Positions 55,983 through 64,000 of a DNA stretch of 64,000 nt are shown here, one piece after another. This stretch comes from an uncultured Pseudomonadales bacterium (GTDB taxonomy: Bacteria; Pseudomonadota; Gammaproteobacteria; Pseudomonadales; Pseudohongiellaceae). Made by a program: the position numbers and the translations under genes. Below the pieces are notes generated by a model, which saw nothing but the letters and a program-made list of their open reading frames with translations, did not search any database and was not told where the DNA came from. The first letter of the stretch is position 1. Every line of letters starts with the position of its first letter. The stretch spans positions 186,001 to 250,000 of the forward strand of contig CASIAB010000002.1 of the NCBI GenBank assembly GCA_949372635.1. Direction: 5' to 3'.

Positions 55983-56576
55983 CTATATCTCAGTTACAGA
56001 TTTTACGATCTTACTTACGATACCGTAATCGACCGCTTCGGCTGCACTCATCCAAAAATCCCGATCTGTGTCTTGCGCTACACGCTCTAGTGGCTGACCT
56101 GTCTCATACGCAATTAGCTGGTTAATACGCTCACGCATCTTGACGATCTCCTGAGCTTGAATAGCGATATCAGTCGCATCTCCGCGCGAGCCACCGGATG
56201 GCTGATGCACTAGGAAGCGTGTATTCGGCAGGGAAAAACGATTTTTCTTCGCCGCGGCTAGATAGATAGTCGTCGCAGCACTTGCGACCCAGCCCGTACC
56301 AATAACCCTCACTGTTGGCTTGATGAACTTGATCATGTCATAGACCACGTCGCCAGATTCAACGTGCCCACCAGGCGAGCTGATATAGATAGAGATGGGC
56401 TCGTCACTGTCCGCCGCTAGAGCCAGCAGTCTCTCGGTGACGCTTTTAGCGAGCTTGTCATTGATCTCGCCAAAGATTGTGATAGCACGTGATTTGAATA
56501 GCTTCTCGTCAATGAATCCCGACTTTGAGGATGATTTATCTTGCTTCTTGTCTGCTTCAGGAGAATTCACTTCCAT
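55983..56576 (-). CDS. ClpP-like serine protease subunit
   Basis: 197 aa. The ClpP fold is clear: ISIYISSPGGHVESGDVVYDMIKFI near 61-85, the serine in GWVASAATT (aligned with GQAASMG), His in FLVHQPSGG, and Asp in DTDRDFWMSAAEAVDYGIVSKI. All three catalytic residues are kept. The N-terminal extension of about 20 charged residues is unlike processed ClpP, and clpX is not adjacent, so this is probably a second ClpP-like protein, not the housekeeping one. The ATPase partner is unknown. Confidence 0.85.
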   Translation of the reverse strand: MEVNSPEADKKQDKSSSKSGFIDEKLFKSRAITIFGEINDKLAKSVTERLLALAADSDEPISIYISSPGGHVESGDVVYDMIKFIKPTVRVIGTGWVASAATTIYLAAAKKNRFSLPNTRFLVHQPSGGSRGDATDIAIQAQEIVKMRERINQLIAYETGQPLERVAQDTDRDFWMSAAEAVDYGIVSKIVKSVTEI

Positions 56577-56652
56577 TAAAAACCTCGTTTGCTATTGAGT
56601 AGCACAAAAAATATGCCAAGTTAATTAGTCAGGGTGTTACGAAGGATAGATT

Positions 56653-57033
56653 CTAACAGGCTTGTTGGTTGCTGCGTAGATAAGCGACCACTTTCCATAG
56701 GTCATCATCACCCTCGGGGAAGTTTGAACCGAAGCCCACCATACGCGTATTGGCTACACCACTGGTGATGGTGTTGAAAATATCCTGATCGCTGGAGCCG
56801 TGATTCCATTGGCAATCGAAGAGAAACGAAGCCTCGGGCTCAAGCTCCACGGTATGACAAAAGCTGGCACAGGAGCCTTGGAATATAGCTTGTCCTCTAG
56901 CTACAGCTGCGGCATCCGCCATGAATGCTTGAACTTCAGCAGTATCCGCAAATTTGGGTTCGACCGGCTGCTCGCTGCAGGCGAACGAGGTTATTACGAC
57001 TGCTAAATAAATCAATACACGAACCATTAACAA
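56653..57033 (-). CDS. Small c-type cytochrome with CX3CH heme motif
   Basis: 126 aa with a short signal (about 1-19; FAC could be a lipobox). The heme motif reads C55-ASF-C59-H60 instead of CXXCH, confirmed in the DNA (TGT GCC AGC TTT TGT CAT). A Met ligand is probable in ANTRMVGFG, and DDDLWKVVAYLRS is the usual last helix of class I cytochromes. Three spacer residues may need an adapted maturation route. It lies between clpP and the RND gene, all leftward. Confidence 0.85.
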   Translation of the reverse strand: MLMVRVLIYLAVVITSFACSEQPVEPKFADTAEVQAFMADAAAVARGQAIFQGSCASFCHTVELEPEASFLFDCQWNHGSSDQDIFNTITSGVANTRMVGFGSNFPEGDDDLWKVVAYLRSNQQAC

Positions 57034-57123
57034 TCCTTAAAATTTTTGGGAGTTGGCTTATGCTAACTAGGATCATGAATCAAGCTGTCACCATGCTCAC
57101 ACTTTCGCCACCAATTAGCAAAG

Positions 57124-59619
57124 CTAGGACTGCGGCAGTCCTTGGGTGATGGGTGTTGTTTCAGGACCTAGGGGCTTGAAGGTCGCAAGCAGCTGCGGCA
57201 GCAACGTGAGCGAGCCAACTAGCGCTACCAACATGGCGAGGCTAGTCAGCAAACCGAACACAATGGTGGGAATGAAATTGGACACCGCAAGAATCGAGAA
57301 CCCTGCCACGATGGTCATGGAAGTGAAGTACATCGCTCGACCGATGCTGTTATGGCAGAAGTACATAGTGTCGCAGTAATTTCCAATGCGGGGAAACTCA
57401 CGCTTGAAGCGGTGCATATAATGGATCGTATTGTCGACACCGATGCCAACTGATATCGATGCAATTGTAATTGTCATAATATCTAGAGGTATACCAACCC
57501 AACCCATTATACCCAAGACAAAGGCAGCGGCGATCGCGTTAGGGATAATGCAGATCAGCGCGATCATGAAAGATCTAAACAAGACCAGAAACATCAGCAT
57601 GATCGCTAACATTACCACACCTAGTGTTAATATCTGCGATTGAAAAAGGCTCTGCAGCACATTGTTGTACATGACGAGTATGCCAGTCAGCTGAACGTCT
57701 TCATCAGCAAAACCAAAGTCTGACTCTATGCCCGCTTCGATGCGCTGCAATAATTCATTGCGATTTAAGTTTTCCGCAGATTCAATTACTCTTACATTAA
57801 ATCGAATCTGGTTATCGTCGATCGATATGAACGGATTCAGAACGGTCTGCTTTAACGTTTCTGGAATGCGATTATAGAGCACAGCCCATAGCAATCCATC
57901 TATGGGCTGATCATCGTTCAGTTGTTCGGCAAGTTCTATAACTGCCCCAAATGAAAGCACCTTGCCGGTCTGCGGATCGTTGTCTAGGTATTGATGAATA
58001 TCCTTAACCTGCTCCATCTTCGGTGCAGTAAACCAGTAAGCGTCTTCGTTGCTATCGCCGCTATCTCCAAATCCGAAGCCGTCGTCAAAGCCCCCATCGA
58101 AATCATTTTCTGCCGCGGGCAGATTAACGACGACATCAAAGGACAGAGTGCCGCCCAGCTTCTCATCGAACAGCGACATGCCTTGATAAATTTCAGTGCT
58201 CTCGCGGAAATAGTCGATGAAACTATTTTCAACCCGAATTTGTGAGAGTCCGATGCCGCTAATGAGTGCTACGCCGAAATAAATATATAAAATCTTATTA
58301 TCTAGTCTCGCGGTAACGTCAGCTAAGACTGATGTCAGATTAAGGCGCAAGTTCGACGAGTGCTTAGATTCATCTTTCTTAATAATGCTTAGAATCGCCG
58401 GAAACAATGTGAACGCAACGAGCAGAGCCGTTGCCACTCCCATCATCATCATCCAACCAAAAGTAATAATAGGAAGAATGCCACTAACTATTAGCGAGCC
58501 AAACGCTACCGCTGTAGTAAGTGCCGTGTACAGACAGGGTCTGAACATGCTTAGCACCGAATGACGCAGCAGCTTGTCGTGGTCAGTATAGTGCCGGGTT
58601 GCTCTCAACTCACGATAGCGAACTATAAGATGCACAGTAAGCGAGATGGTGATGATCAGCAGCAGTGAAATAAAGTTGGAAGACACGACCGTTACGCGCC
58701 AGTCCATTAGACCCAACACTCCAACCATGATGACACCAGCCACGGCACAGCAAGCTAGAGGCAAAACCACCCAACGCACTTTTCGGAAAATGAGGCCAAG
58801 CGCAAAAACAATGAGAAGTACTACTGCGAAGCTAAAGCTACTTAAGTCTCCCTGCACGAAGGTAACGAGGTCGTCGGCAATCATCGGCGCTCCGCCGAGA
58901 TAGATCTGCGCATTCTCACGATAGCGCTCGAGTGTTGCACGCACCACACTTATAATTTCGTGCTGACGATCTGCCGCTAGCACACTGTGTATCGCGTAAT
59001 CCGATTCTATCTGGGCTAATTCACTGACTTCATCAGCAGAGAGCTCTTCGCCTCGCGCCTTGCTGCGTAGTTCGGTTCGTCGACCTATCAAATCACGTGC
59101 TGTCTCATCGATTGCAAAGCTAACCAACATACCCGCCGTTTTTCCGTCAGGGCTGATCACCGCATTTCTGAAAACTGGGCTGTTAGTAACTTCTTCACGT
59201 GCCGAAACCAGATCAATATCTTGATCCGATAGTGTCAGATAGTCTTCCGAGATTCCGGTGAGAGGCGTGTCTTCAAAAATAGGCACATTGAGAATGCTGT
59301 CCACCGATTCAACACGGTTAATTGCGAGCAATTCGTCACGCAGTTCGCCGAGTTTGTTTAGTTCTTCCCGACTGAACAAGTCGCCTGTAGGCGTATAGGC
59401 AATCGTGACCGCTTCTCGAATACCGTAGCGAACATTTATCTCTCGCGAGAATTCAAGATCTGGATCGTCTTCTAATAACAGTGAATCTGCCGACGCATCG
59501 AGACGGAAATTCTGTGTCTGCCAGCCGAAGAATCCGACTAACAACAGCAGAATAGCGATTACCAGATAGGGTTTCGTAAATACTAATGAGCCATAGAATC
59601 GAGTGACAGGTGAAGACAT
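57124..59619 (-). CDS. RND-superfamily (MMPL-type) exporter
   Basis: 831 aa with about twelve membrane helices in the pattern 1+5, large periplasmic loop, 1+5. MMPL/SSD-type signatures occur around VLLIVFALGLIFRKVRWVVLP and, in the second half, SISVGIGVDNTIHYMHRFKRE. The first loop starts with LDASADSLLLEDDPDLEFSREI. An acidic, Gly-rich insert (DFDGGFDDGFGFGDSGD) lies after the seventh helix. No periplasmic adaptor gene is adjacent, so lipid or hopanoid transport is as likely as drug efflux. Confidence 0.9.
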   Translation of the reverse strand: MSSPVTRFYGSLVFTKPYLVIAILLLLVGFFGWQTQNFRLDASADSLLLEDDPDLEFSREINVRYGIREAVTIAYTPTGDLFSREELNKLGELRDELLAINRVESVDSILNVPIFEDTPLTGISEDYLTLSDQDIDLVSAREEVTNSPVFRNAVISPDGKTAGMLVSFAIDETARDLIGRRTELRSKARGEELSADEVSELAQIESDYAIHSVLAADRQHEIISVVRATLERYRENAQIYLGGAPMIADDLVTFVQGDLSSFSFAVVLLIVFALGLIFRKVRWVVLPLACCAVAGVIMVGVLGLMDWRVTVVSSNFISLLLIITISLTVHLIVRYRELRATRHYTDHDKLLRHSVLSMFRPCLYTALTTAVAFGSLIVSGILPIITFGWMMMMGVATALLVAFTLFPAILSIIKKDESKHSSNLRLNLTSVLADVTARLDNKILYIYFGVALISGIGLSQIRVENSFIDYFRESTEIYQGMSLFDEKLGGTLSFDVVVNLPAAENDFDGGFDDGFGFGDSGDSNEDAYWFTAPKMEQVKDIHQYLDNDPQTGKVLSFGAVIELAEQLNDDQPIDGLLWAVLYNRIPETLKQTVLNPFISIDDNQIRFNVRVIESAENLNRNELLQRIEAGIESDFGFADEDVQLTGILVMYNNVLQSLFQSQILTLGVVMLAIMLMFLVLFRSFMIALICIIPNAIAAAFVLGIMGWVGIPLDIMTITIASISVGIGVDNTIHYMHRFKREFPRIGNYCDTMYFCHNSIGRAMYFTSMTIVAGFSILAVSNFIPTIVFGLLTSLAMLVALVGSLTLLPQLLATFKPLGPETTPITQGLPQS

Positions 59620-59717
59620 ACGGAGATTGGACTGCCTTAGAATTGATCAAGAACTGAACCTAACTATACGCTGTTCGACCAATTTTTGCGATTCGATTAC
59701 CTCTAACCAAGAGGCCT

Positions 59718-59760
59718 TCAATAGAAAATGGAGCACGGTTCCATCGCTCCATTCTATTGA
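59718..59760 (-). terminator. Stem-loop after the 338-aa secreted protein gene
   Basis: TCAATAG...ATGGAGC (59718-59734) pairs with GCTCCAT...CTATTGA (59746-59760), with two extra A in the left arm and an 11-base loop. It lies 16 bases past the stop at 59776. There is no long U-tract, so it may be a weak terminator or a processing site before the RND gene. Confidence 0.55.
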
Positions 59761-59775
59761 GATATCGCTGAGAGC

Positions 59776-60792
59776 CTATAGGGCTGCCTGATCCCGTTCT
59801 TGGCGTCTAGCTCCGGCCATAATGCCATGGAAGGCATAATTCCCCTCATGGCAGGCATACTCATACATATGCTCCTCGGGAAGCTTGCGGTTCATTGCAA
59901 TCTCACCAGTCCAGGGTTGTCGATAGCTGAGCGAGTCTTCCAGAGTGAATGCGTATTTTATCTTACCTTCATTCTGCAGGCTGAAACGCTCTGTGATCAC
60001 CAACTGATCGGAACTGCCTCTAAAGGACTGCTGTGAATGGAAATTCTGCGTCTTCACTACGAGAGTGTCACCCTCCCAATAACCTACCGAGTCACCCATC
60101 CATTTCTCGAGTTTGGTTGAGTGATGATTCTTGTCTATTGGAATGATTCGCGCGTCGTGAACCATTTCGACAAGGATCATTACGTGATCTTGGGTCTGCA
60201 CAATCTGATAGTTGCTGTTGTAGAGAATCGGCAACATTGGTGGGCCTGATCCGGACCCGAAGGTAAGCAGGCAACGCTCACCCAGAGGGCGAAGTTCGTG
60301 AGCATCAAAGGGCTCAACCCCGGGTCGAGCTCGCCACTGATCACGCAGCCCGTTCTGCGGGCGATCACCTTCCAGATAGGGTATTTGACCATTGGGTGGA
60401 TCTACGATAATTGACGTGCGGTACTGCCCATCTAACTGGATAGCATCTGAGCGAGGATCCCACCAGAAACTATTGTAGCCAAGGTCTGCGTTGCCGTCGG
60501 TAGGAGGCGCACGTTCTGGGTCAGCTGCTTGCGAGGAAATGTCGTAGCGATCGCGCCAGCCCTGCTCTAAATCGGACGCCTCTGCTTCAGTTAGAAAACC
60601 CTTCTCACCTAATTCTTCAGAGCGAATCAGAGGGGTTTGCGAGGAATTAGTCCAATAGCCTTGGAGGTCGGGTTTTCCATCGTTGGTTCGCGGCATATCC
60701 CAGTCTTGGGCTACGACAGGCCCCATGCATAGAGAAACTAGAGCCAAGCCAATTAGGGAACGGCAATAAGTCTTCATTCTACTGTACCTCAT
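59776..60792 (-). CDS. Secreted protein of unknown function with YEYACHEGNY motif, copy 2
   Basis: 338 aa with a signal peptide (ending VVAQD). Blocks shared with the protein at 32296-33267 are DGKPDLQGYW, ERCLLTFGSGSGPPMLPILYNSNYQIVQTQDHV, MGDSVGYWEGDTLVV and YEYACHEGNYAFHGIMAG. The two are clear paralogues. Here the gene is not beside a copper monooxygenase, but the redoxin gene lies 412 bp away, divergently. The function is unknown. Confidence 0.82.
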   Translation of the reverse strand: MRYSRMKTYCRSLIGLALVSLCMGPVVAQDWDMPRTNDGKPDLQGYWTNSSQTPLIRSEELGEKGFLTEAEASDLEQGWRDRYDISSQAADPERAPPTDGNADLGYNSFWWDPRSDAIQLDGQYRTSIIVDPPNGQIPYLEGDRPQNGLRDQWRARPGVEPFDAHELRPLGERCLLTFGSGSGPPMLPILYNSNYQIVQTQDHVMILVEMVHDARIIPIDKNHHSTKLEKWMGDSVGYWEGDTLVVKTQNFHSQQSFRGSSDQLVITERFSLQNEGKIKYAFTLEDSLSYRQPWTGEIAMNRKLPEEHMYEYACHEGNYAFHGIMAGARRQERDQAAL

Positions 60793-61101
60793 TGTTAGGT
60801 TTCAGAGTCTTTTTTCGAGCATAGCGCCAATGCACAATTGCCACAATAACAGGTAGATAAACTGCCCGAAATCACGAAAATTGACTATTAACACTGTATT
60901 ACTCCACGGGCGGGTATTATTAATTAATTGCTAGATTCTGAAATTCACTTTAAATATTATAAATCTTTGTTTTATATCAGTTATTTAACATGAAAAAACC
61001 CAAATCTAGCTGCAACTTTCTGTGACATGGTGTCGCACCCTGTAGGATTGGAAATGGAATGTTGTTAACATTGTCACAAGCTTGAGTAATGACCAGAGGA
61101 G

Positions 61102-61115
61102 TTGATAAAGATCAA
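61102..61115. promoter_or_regulatory. Perfect FNR/Anr box upstream of the redoxin gene
   Basis: TTGAT-AAAG-ATCAA matches the FNR/Anr consensus TTGATnnnnATCAA without a mismatch. It lies 89 bases before the redoxin start, where an activator at an FNR-type promoter would sit near -41 if the start of transcription is close to 61155. Confidence 0.7.
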
Positions 61116-61166
61116 TGCTCCACTTAATCCGCCCGATACAATGACTCAACACACGATTTAAGCGAC

Positions 61167-61187
61167 AACTGGTCTAGTCGACCAGTT
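61167..61187. promoter_or_regulatory. Palindrome in the redoxin leader
   Basis: AACTGGTC (61167-61174) and GACCAGTT (61180-61187) flank TAGTC. It ends just before the AAGGAG ribosome-binding site at about 61193. It may be a second operator or an mRNA hairpin affecting translation. Confidence 0.55.
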
Positions 61188-61204
61188 ACTATTAAGGAGT
61201 TGTC

Positions 61205-61795
61205 ATGTTACGTAAACTTTTTATAATTAGCGGCCTGCTAATAGCCTCTTCCGCGGCTCTGGCTGATGAATGGTTGCGCTCTATCCCAGATTTCGAACTC
61301 ACTGATCATCTGGGTGCGATACACACGCTAGACACCTACGCAGACAATGAATACGTCGTGCTCTACGTACAAGGCGTAGGCTGCCCAATAGCTAGAATCG
61401 CGCTGCCGAATTACCGTGAAGTGCGTGATGAGTACGCGGGCAAAGGCATCGAGTTTGTCATGTTCAACGCGAACATTCAGGACAGCCTCCCACGCATCGC
61501 CAAGGAAGCTGGTGAGTTTGGTATAGACTTCCCGATCATTAAAGATGAAGGCCAGTTTCTCGCCAAGGCACTAGGCGTCGAGCGCACTGCTGAAGTATTT
61601 ATCGTCAACCCACGAACAAAAGAAGTTCTGTATCGCGGCCCAATCAATGACCAACTGGGCTACGAAACACAGCGCAACAATGCTGACGAGCATTTCCTCA
61701 AGGACGCGCTGAACACTGTTCTTGCTGGCGGCGCTGTGAATATGGATGACATACCAGACTCGAAGGGTTGTTTAGTAGCTATCTTCGATACCTAG
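61205..61795 (+). CDS. Periplasmic redoxin (AhpC/TSA-like) with a single active-site Cys
   Basis: 196 aa with a signal peptide (ending ALADEW). The thioredoxin-like domain has the peroxidatic-type GVGCPIARIALPNYREV, with Cys60; the second Cys of a CxxC is replaced by Ala, as in redoxin proteins found with copper monooxygenase or cytochrome genes. Another Cys lies near the C-terminus (DSKGCLVAIFDT). It has a strong RBS, AAGGAG, and an FNR box upstream, so it is likely induced when oxygen falls. It ends at a strong terminator. Confidence 0.85.
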   Translation: MLRKLFIISGLLIASSAALADEWLRSIPDFELTDHLGAIHTLDTYADNEYVVLYVQGVGCPIARIALPNYREVRDEYAGKGIEFVMFNANIQDSLPRIAKEAGEFGIDFPIIKDEGQFLAKALGVERTAEVFIVNPRTKEVLYRGPINDQLGYETQRNNADEHFLKDALNTVLAGGAVNMDDIPDSKGCLVAIFDT

Positions 61796-61817
61796 TTAAA
61801 AAGCTCTAAAAAACGAT

Positions 61818-61849
61818 AAAAAAAGGGACACAATGTGTCCCTTTTTTTT
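61818..61849 (+). terminator. Rho-independent terminator after the redoxin gene
   Basis: GGGACAC (61825-61831) pairs with GTGTCCC (61835-61841) around AAT, followed by eight T. A-runs before the stem make it effective for the opposite strand too. Confidence 0.92.
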
Positions 61850-61891
61850 CGCCTGCGGCTTGTAACAGGCTGCACGGCTTCATGTACTTAT

Positions 61892-63262
61892 TTAATTAAA
61901 AACCACGTTGCGAATAATCGCGATCATGTCAGTTATCCCCTGACGAAAATCTGCTTCAGGGACACTCTCGTCATTACCATGTACACCGGTAGGTTCGCCA
62001 GCACGAGTAATAATAGGATTAAAACCATAGCTCACGATACCTAGGTCGCGAGTGAAATGGCTGTCGGTAAAACCAGTACTTACCGAAGGCAAGACTCTAG
62101 AACCTGGATACAATTCGCGGGTTACATTTTCAATCGCCGTAAATAACCTTGAACTCGTTGAAGACACTGCCGGCGTGAACGCCATGATCACCTCGACTTC
62201 GACGCCCGATGGCGCGACCAACTCGGTAAGATCGGCAATGAACTCTTCTGCAGGTCTATCCGGAAGCATGCGGCAGTCCAATTCGGCCCAAGCCTCTGGT
62301 GGCACCACATTAATCTTATTAGATCCGCTCATGCGCGTTATCGAACAGGTATCTCTAGTCAATGCATGATGGCCGGATCGATATTCCTGAAATGCAGGAA
62401 GAAACTCTGGGTCCTGAATTGCAGCTCTTATGTTCGCATAAGCTGCAGCCCACTCATCATCCAGCGACAGAGCTATGCCTGCAAAATAGGTATCTACGGG
62501 GTCTATGATACGAGCAGGAAACGGGTTAGCGCGAAGCGCAGTTAACGCATCAACGATACGCGTTACCGAACTGGTAGTTCTGGGCGAGGAGCCATGACCG
62601 GGCACATCCACTGCCTTTAATCGTAGCCACACCGGAACTTTCTGCGTCACTTCGACACCGAAAATTATCTCATCCATATTACGACTGCCGGATCCACCTT
62701 CGTTGATCAATAGGCCTACCCCATCGAAAATCTCTAGTCGATTCTCGATTAACCAGCCTACTCCAAAGGCACCGCCTGCTTCTTCGTCAGCACTGGCTAG
62801 GAAGACCACGTCTCTATTCAACGCACGCCCGCTGCGATGCAGCGTTAGAAATGCGGCAAGTTGTGAAATGCCCGTACCCTTCATGTCTCTCGCGCCGCGA
62901 CCCAAAATATAGCCATCGCGAATTTCGCCGGAGAGAGGATCAATAGTCCAGTATTCTGAATCTGCCGGTACAACATCCGTGTGCTGCAACATCATCAAGC
63001 CGGGCTGGTCGCCCCCCTCAAGTCTTGCCCAAATATTTCCACGGCCGGGAGCACTTTCCGCCGTCTCATATTCGATACCTTCTGCCTCGAATATCGCGGC
63101 ATAGAAATCAACAGCACGGGATTCGTTGCCAGGGGGATTGATAGTATCGATCTGAATCAATTCCTGAAGCCAGACGACGGATTCATCTTCGATGGTTTGC
63201 GCAAATGAATGGCTAGTAATTAGGAAAAAAATGATCAGCAGTAAACTATTTTTCGTTTTCAA
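61892..63262 (-). CDS. Secreted M20-family zinc peptidase
   Basis: 456 aa from a TTG with GGGAG upstream. A signal peptide ends SFAQ. The M20 metal and catalytic motifs are MMLQHTDVVPAD (His and Asp), GRGARDMKG, ASADEEAGGA (catalytic Glu and metal Glu), and a late His in GVHGNDE. The lid domain is normal for this family (carboxypeptidase Ss1/ACY1 type). It probably trims peptides or N-acyl amino acids in the periplasm. No unusual residues. Confidence 0.92.
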   Translation of the reverse strand: MKTKNSLLLIIFFLITSHSFAQTIEDESVVWLQELIQIDTINPPGNESRAVDFYAAIFEAEGIEYETAESAPGRGNIWARLEGGDQPGLMMLQHTDVVPADSEYWTIDPLSGEIRDGYILGRGARDMKGTGISQLAAFLTLHRSGRALNRDVVFLASADEEAGGAFGVGWLIENRLEIFDGVGLLINEGGSGSRNMDEIIFGVEVTQKVPVWLRLKAVDVPGHGSSPRTTSSVTRIVDALTALRANPFPARIIDPVDTYFAGIALSLDDEWAAAYANIRAAIQDPEFLPAFQEYRSGHHALTRDTCSITRMSGSNKINVVPPEAWAELDCRMLPDRPAEEFIADLTELVAPSGVEVEVIMAFTPAVSSTSSRLFTAIENVTRELYPGSRVLPSVSTGFTDSHFTRDLGIVSYGFNPIITRAGEPTGVHGNDESVPEADFRQGITDMIAIIRNVVFN

Positions 63263-63461
63263 GCGAGGACTCCCTGAGTAGTAGTGCTCTAAAAATACAG
63301 CATCTCCCTCAAAGTGGATAGTGGCCTAGCAATGTACTTAAGGGAAAGAATGGAAAATCTAGCACGAGGCTGTTATTCACTACTTTGCTTCTAGGCAGGC
63401 ACAGAATTAGCGCACACAGAGAGACGGAGTCCTATTATATTGTCCGTTTTAAGTGCAGGAG

Positions 63462-64000
63462 TTATTCAACAAACGCGCGCTCGATAACATAGTGCGCCTT
63501 AATTCCCTGGCGCGACTCCTCGAAACACCAACCGTCTAGAATCTCACATGCGTCCTTCAACATGCTCGGGCTACCACAAATCATAAATCTGTCGTGTTTG
63601 GGATCCGCTTGTGGCAGGCCGATGTCCGTGAACAATTTCCCACTAGATATGGCATCAGTCAGGCGGCCCTGCGTTGTATAGTCTTCACGTGTGACGCTGG
63701 GATAGTAGATAAGTTTTTCTCTTACTTCTTTGCCGAAGAATTCATTGTTCGGCAAGTCGTGTTGGATGAATTGCTGATAGGCCAATTCCGATGCGTAACG
63801 CACACCGTGAGTCACGATCACGTTGTCGAACTTTTCGTAGGTTTCTGGATCTTGAATGATGCTAATAAAAGGCGCTAGACCGGTGCCAGTGCTAATCAAA
63901 TATAAATTTCTACCTCCGAGTAGGTGATCGACGACCAGCGTCCCAGTAGGTTTACTACTCACGAATACTTCATCGCCCACCTGAATGTTTTGCAGGCGCG
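63462..64000 (-). CDS. fpr: Ferredoxin-NADP reductase, N-terminus beyond window
   Basis: The frame is open to the right edge (about 179 codons visible, from RLQNIQVGDEVFVSSKPTGTLVVDHLL). The nucleotide-binding half is complete: LYLISTGTGLAPFISIIQDPETYEKF, VTHGVRYASELAYQQFI, EKLIYYPSVTRE and MICGSPSML. It ends YVIERAFVE, as in Pseudomonas FprA. The enzyme moves electrons between NADPH and ferredoxin or flavodoxin. The internal GTG at 63980 is not the start; the true one lies outside. Confidence 0.95.
   Translation of the reverse strand, partial: RLQNIQVGDEVFVSSKPTGTLVVDHLLGGRNLYLISTGTGLAPFISIIQDPETYEKFDNVIVTHGVRYASELAYQQFIQHDLPNNEFFGKEVREKLIYYPSVTREDYTTQGRLTDAISSGKLFTDIGLPQADPKHDRFMICGSPSMLKDACEILDGWCFEESRQGIKAHYVIERAFVE

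Larger units (their letters stand above)
60793..61204. other. Regulatory gap between secreted protein and redoxin genes
   Basis: This 412-base divergent gap is AT-rich and holds an FNR-type box and a palindrome described separately. No coding frame is visible. Confidence 0.5.

Noticed and set aside
60955..60995. TATAA-like sequence upstream of the redoxin gene as another member of the TATAA-N4-TATAA set
   Set aside because: Only one TATAA is present and the second half does not match at the 9-base spacing.

Overview
The window is chromosomal DNA of a gammaproteobacterium. The block amiC-mutL-miaA-hfq-hflX-hflK-hflC-DUF2065-hisZ-purA, led by tsaE, has the order seen in Pseudomonas-like gammaproteobacteria. 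Many TonB, c-type cytochrome, RND and secreted-protein genes suggest an aerobic, probably marine, heterotroph; that lifestyle and any finer placement (OM182/Pseudohongiella-like) are inference. There are no rRNA, tRNA or CRISPR genes, and one Y1-type transposase near the left edge.

Layout. 0-2.9 kb: edge of a gene, a Y1 (IS200/RAYT-like) transposase and a ROK sugar kinase. 2.9-14.9 kb: conserved housekeeping block, all on the minus strand. 15.0-33.3 kb: accessory block with a TonB-dependent receptor, two copies of a pair (cytochrome c/copper monooxygenase plus a secreted Ig-like protein), a SapC-like protein, a DUF6445 protein, a flavin-dependent tryptophan halogenase, two tandem GntR regulators, a frameshifted TPR gene, a secreted NHL propeller (PAL-like) and a secreted protein ending in a YEYACHEGNY motif. 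33.8-37.3 kb: truA, dgkA and an LTA-synthase/OpgB-like phosphoglycerol transferase. 37.4-39.4 kb: nnr (frameshifted) and a MarR regulator. 40-47.7 kb: envelope and redox genes (VOC, DUF4159, ChaN, cytochrome c, SixA, DUF481, GltB-like, TPR). 47.7-64 kb: lipoprotein, TraB/GumN, Fe-alcohol dehydrogenase, IorAB molybdenum hydroxylase, NnrU, ClpP-like, a CX3CH cytochrome, RND transporter, a redoxin behind an FNR-type box, M20 peptidase and a partial ferredoxin-NADP reductase.

Most notable: in many gammaproteobacteria nnr lies directly upstream of tsaE. Here both remain on the same strand, but about 22.5 kb lies between them. Inside that block a direct repeat, TATAA-N4-TATAA, precedes the TonB receptor, the first copper-monooxygenase operon, the SapC/halogenase divergent promoter (and, with one mismatch in one half, is embedded in an 85-bp element repeated upstream of the 323-aa secreted protein). 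This makes the block look like one co-regulated system for uptake and oxidative modification of an unknown substrate, probably in the periplasm. Both monooxygenases keep the His/His/Met patterns expected for the two coppers of PHM-type enzymes, and a PAL-like propeller is encoded next door.

Three genes between 24.4 and 38.2 kb (halogenase 3' end, TPR gene, nnr) are each broken by what looks like one extra base in a short homopolymer. These are either sequence errors or decay; raw reads would decide.
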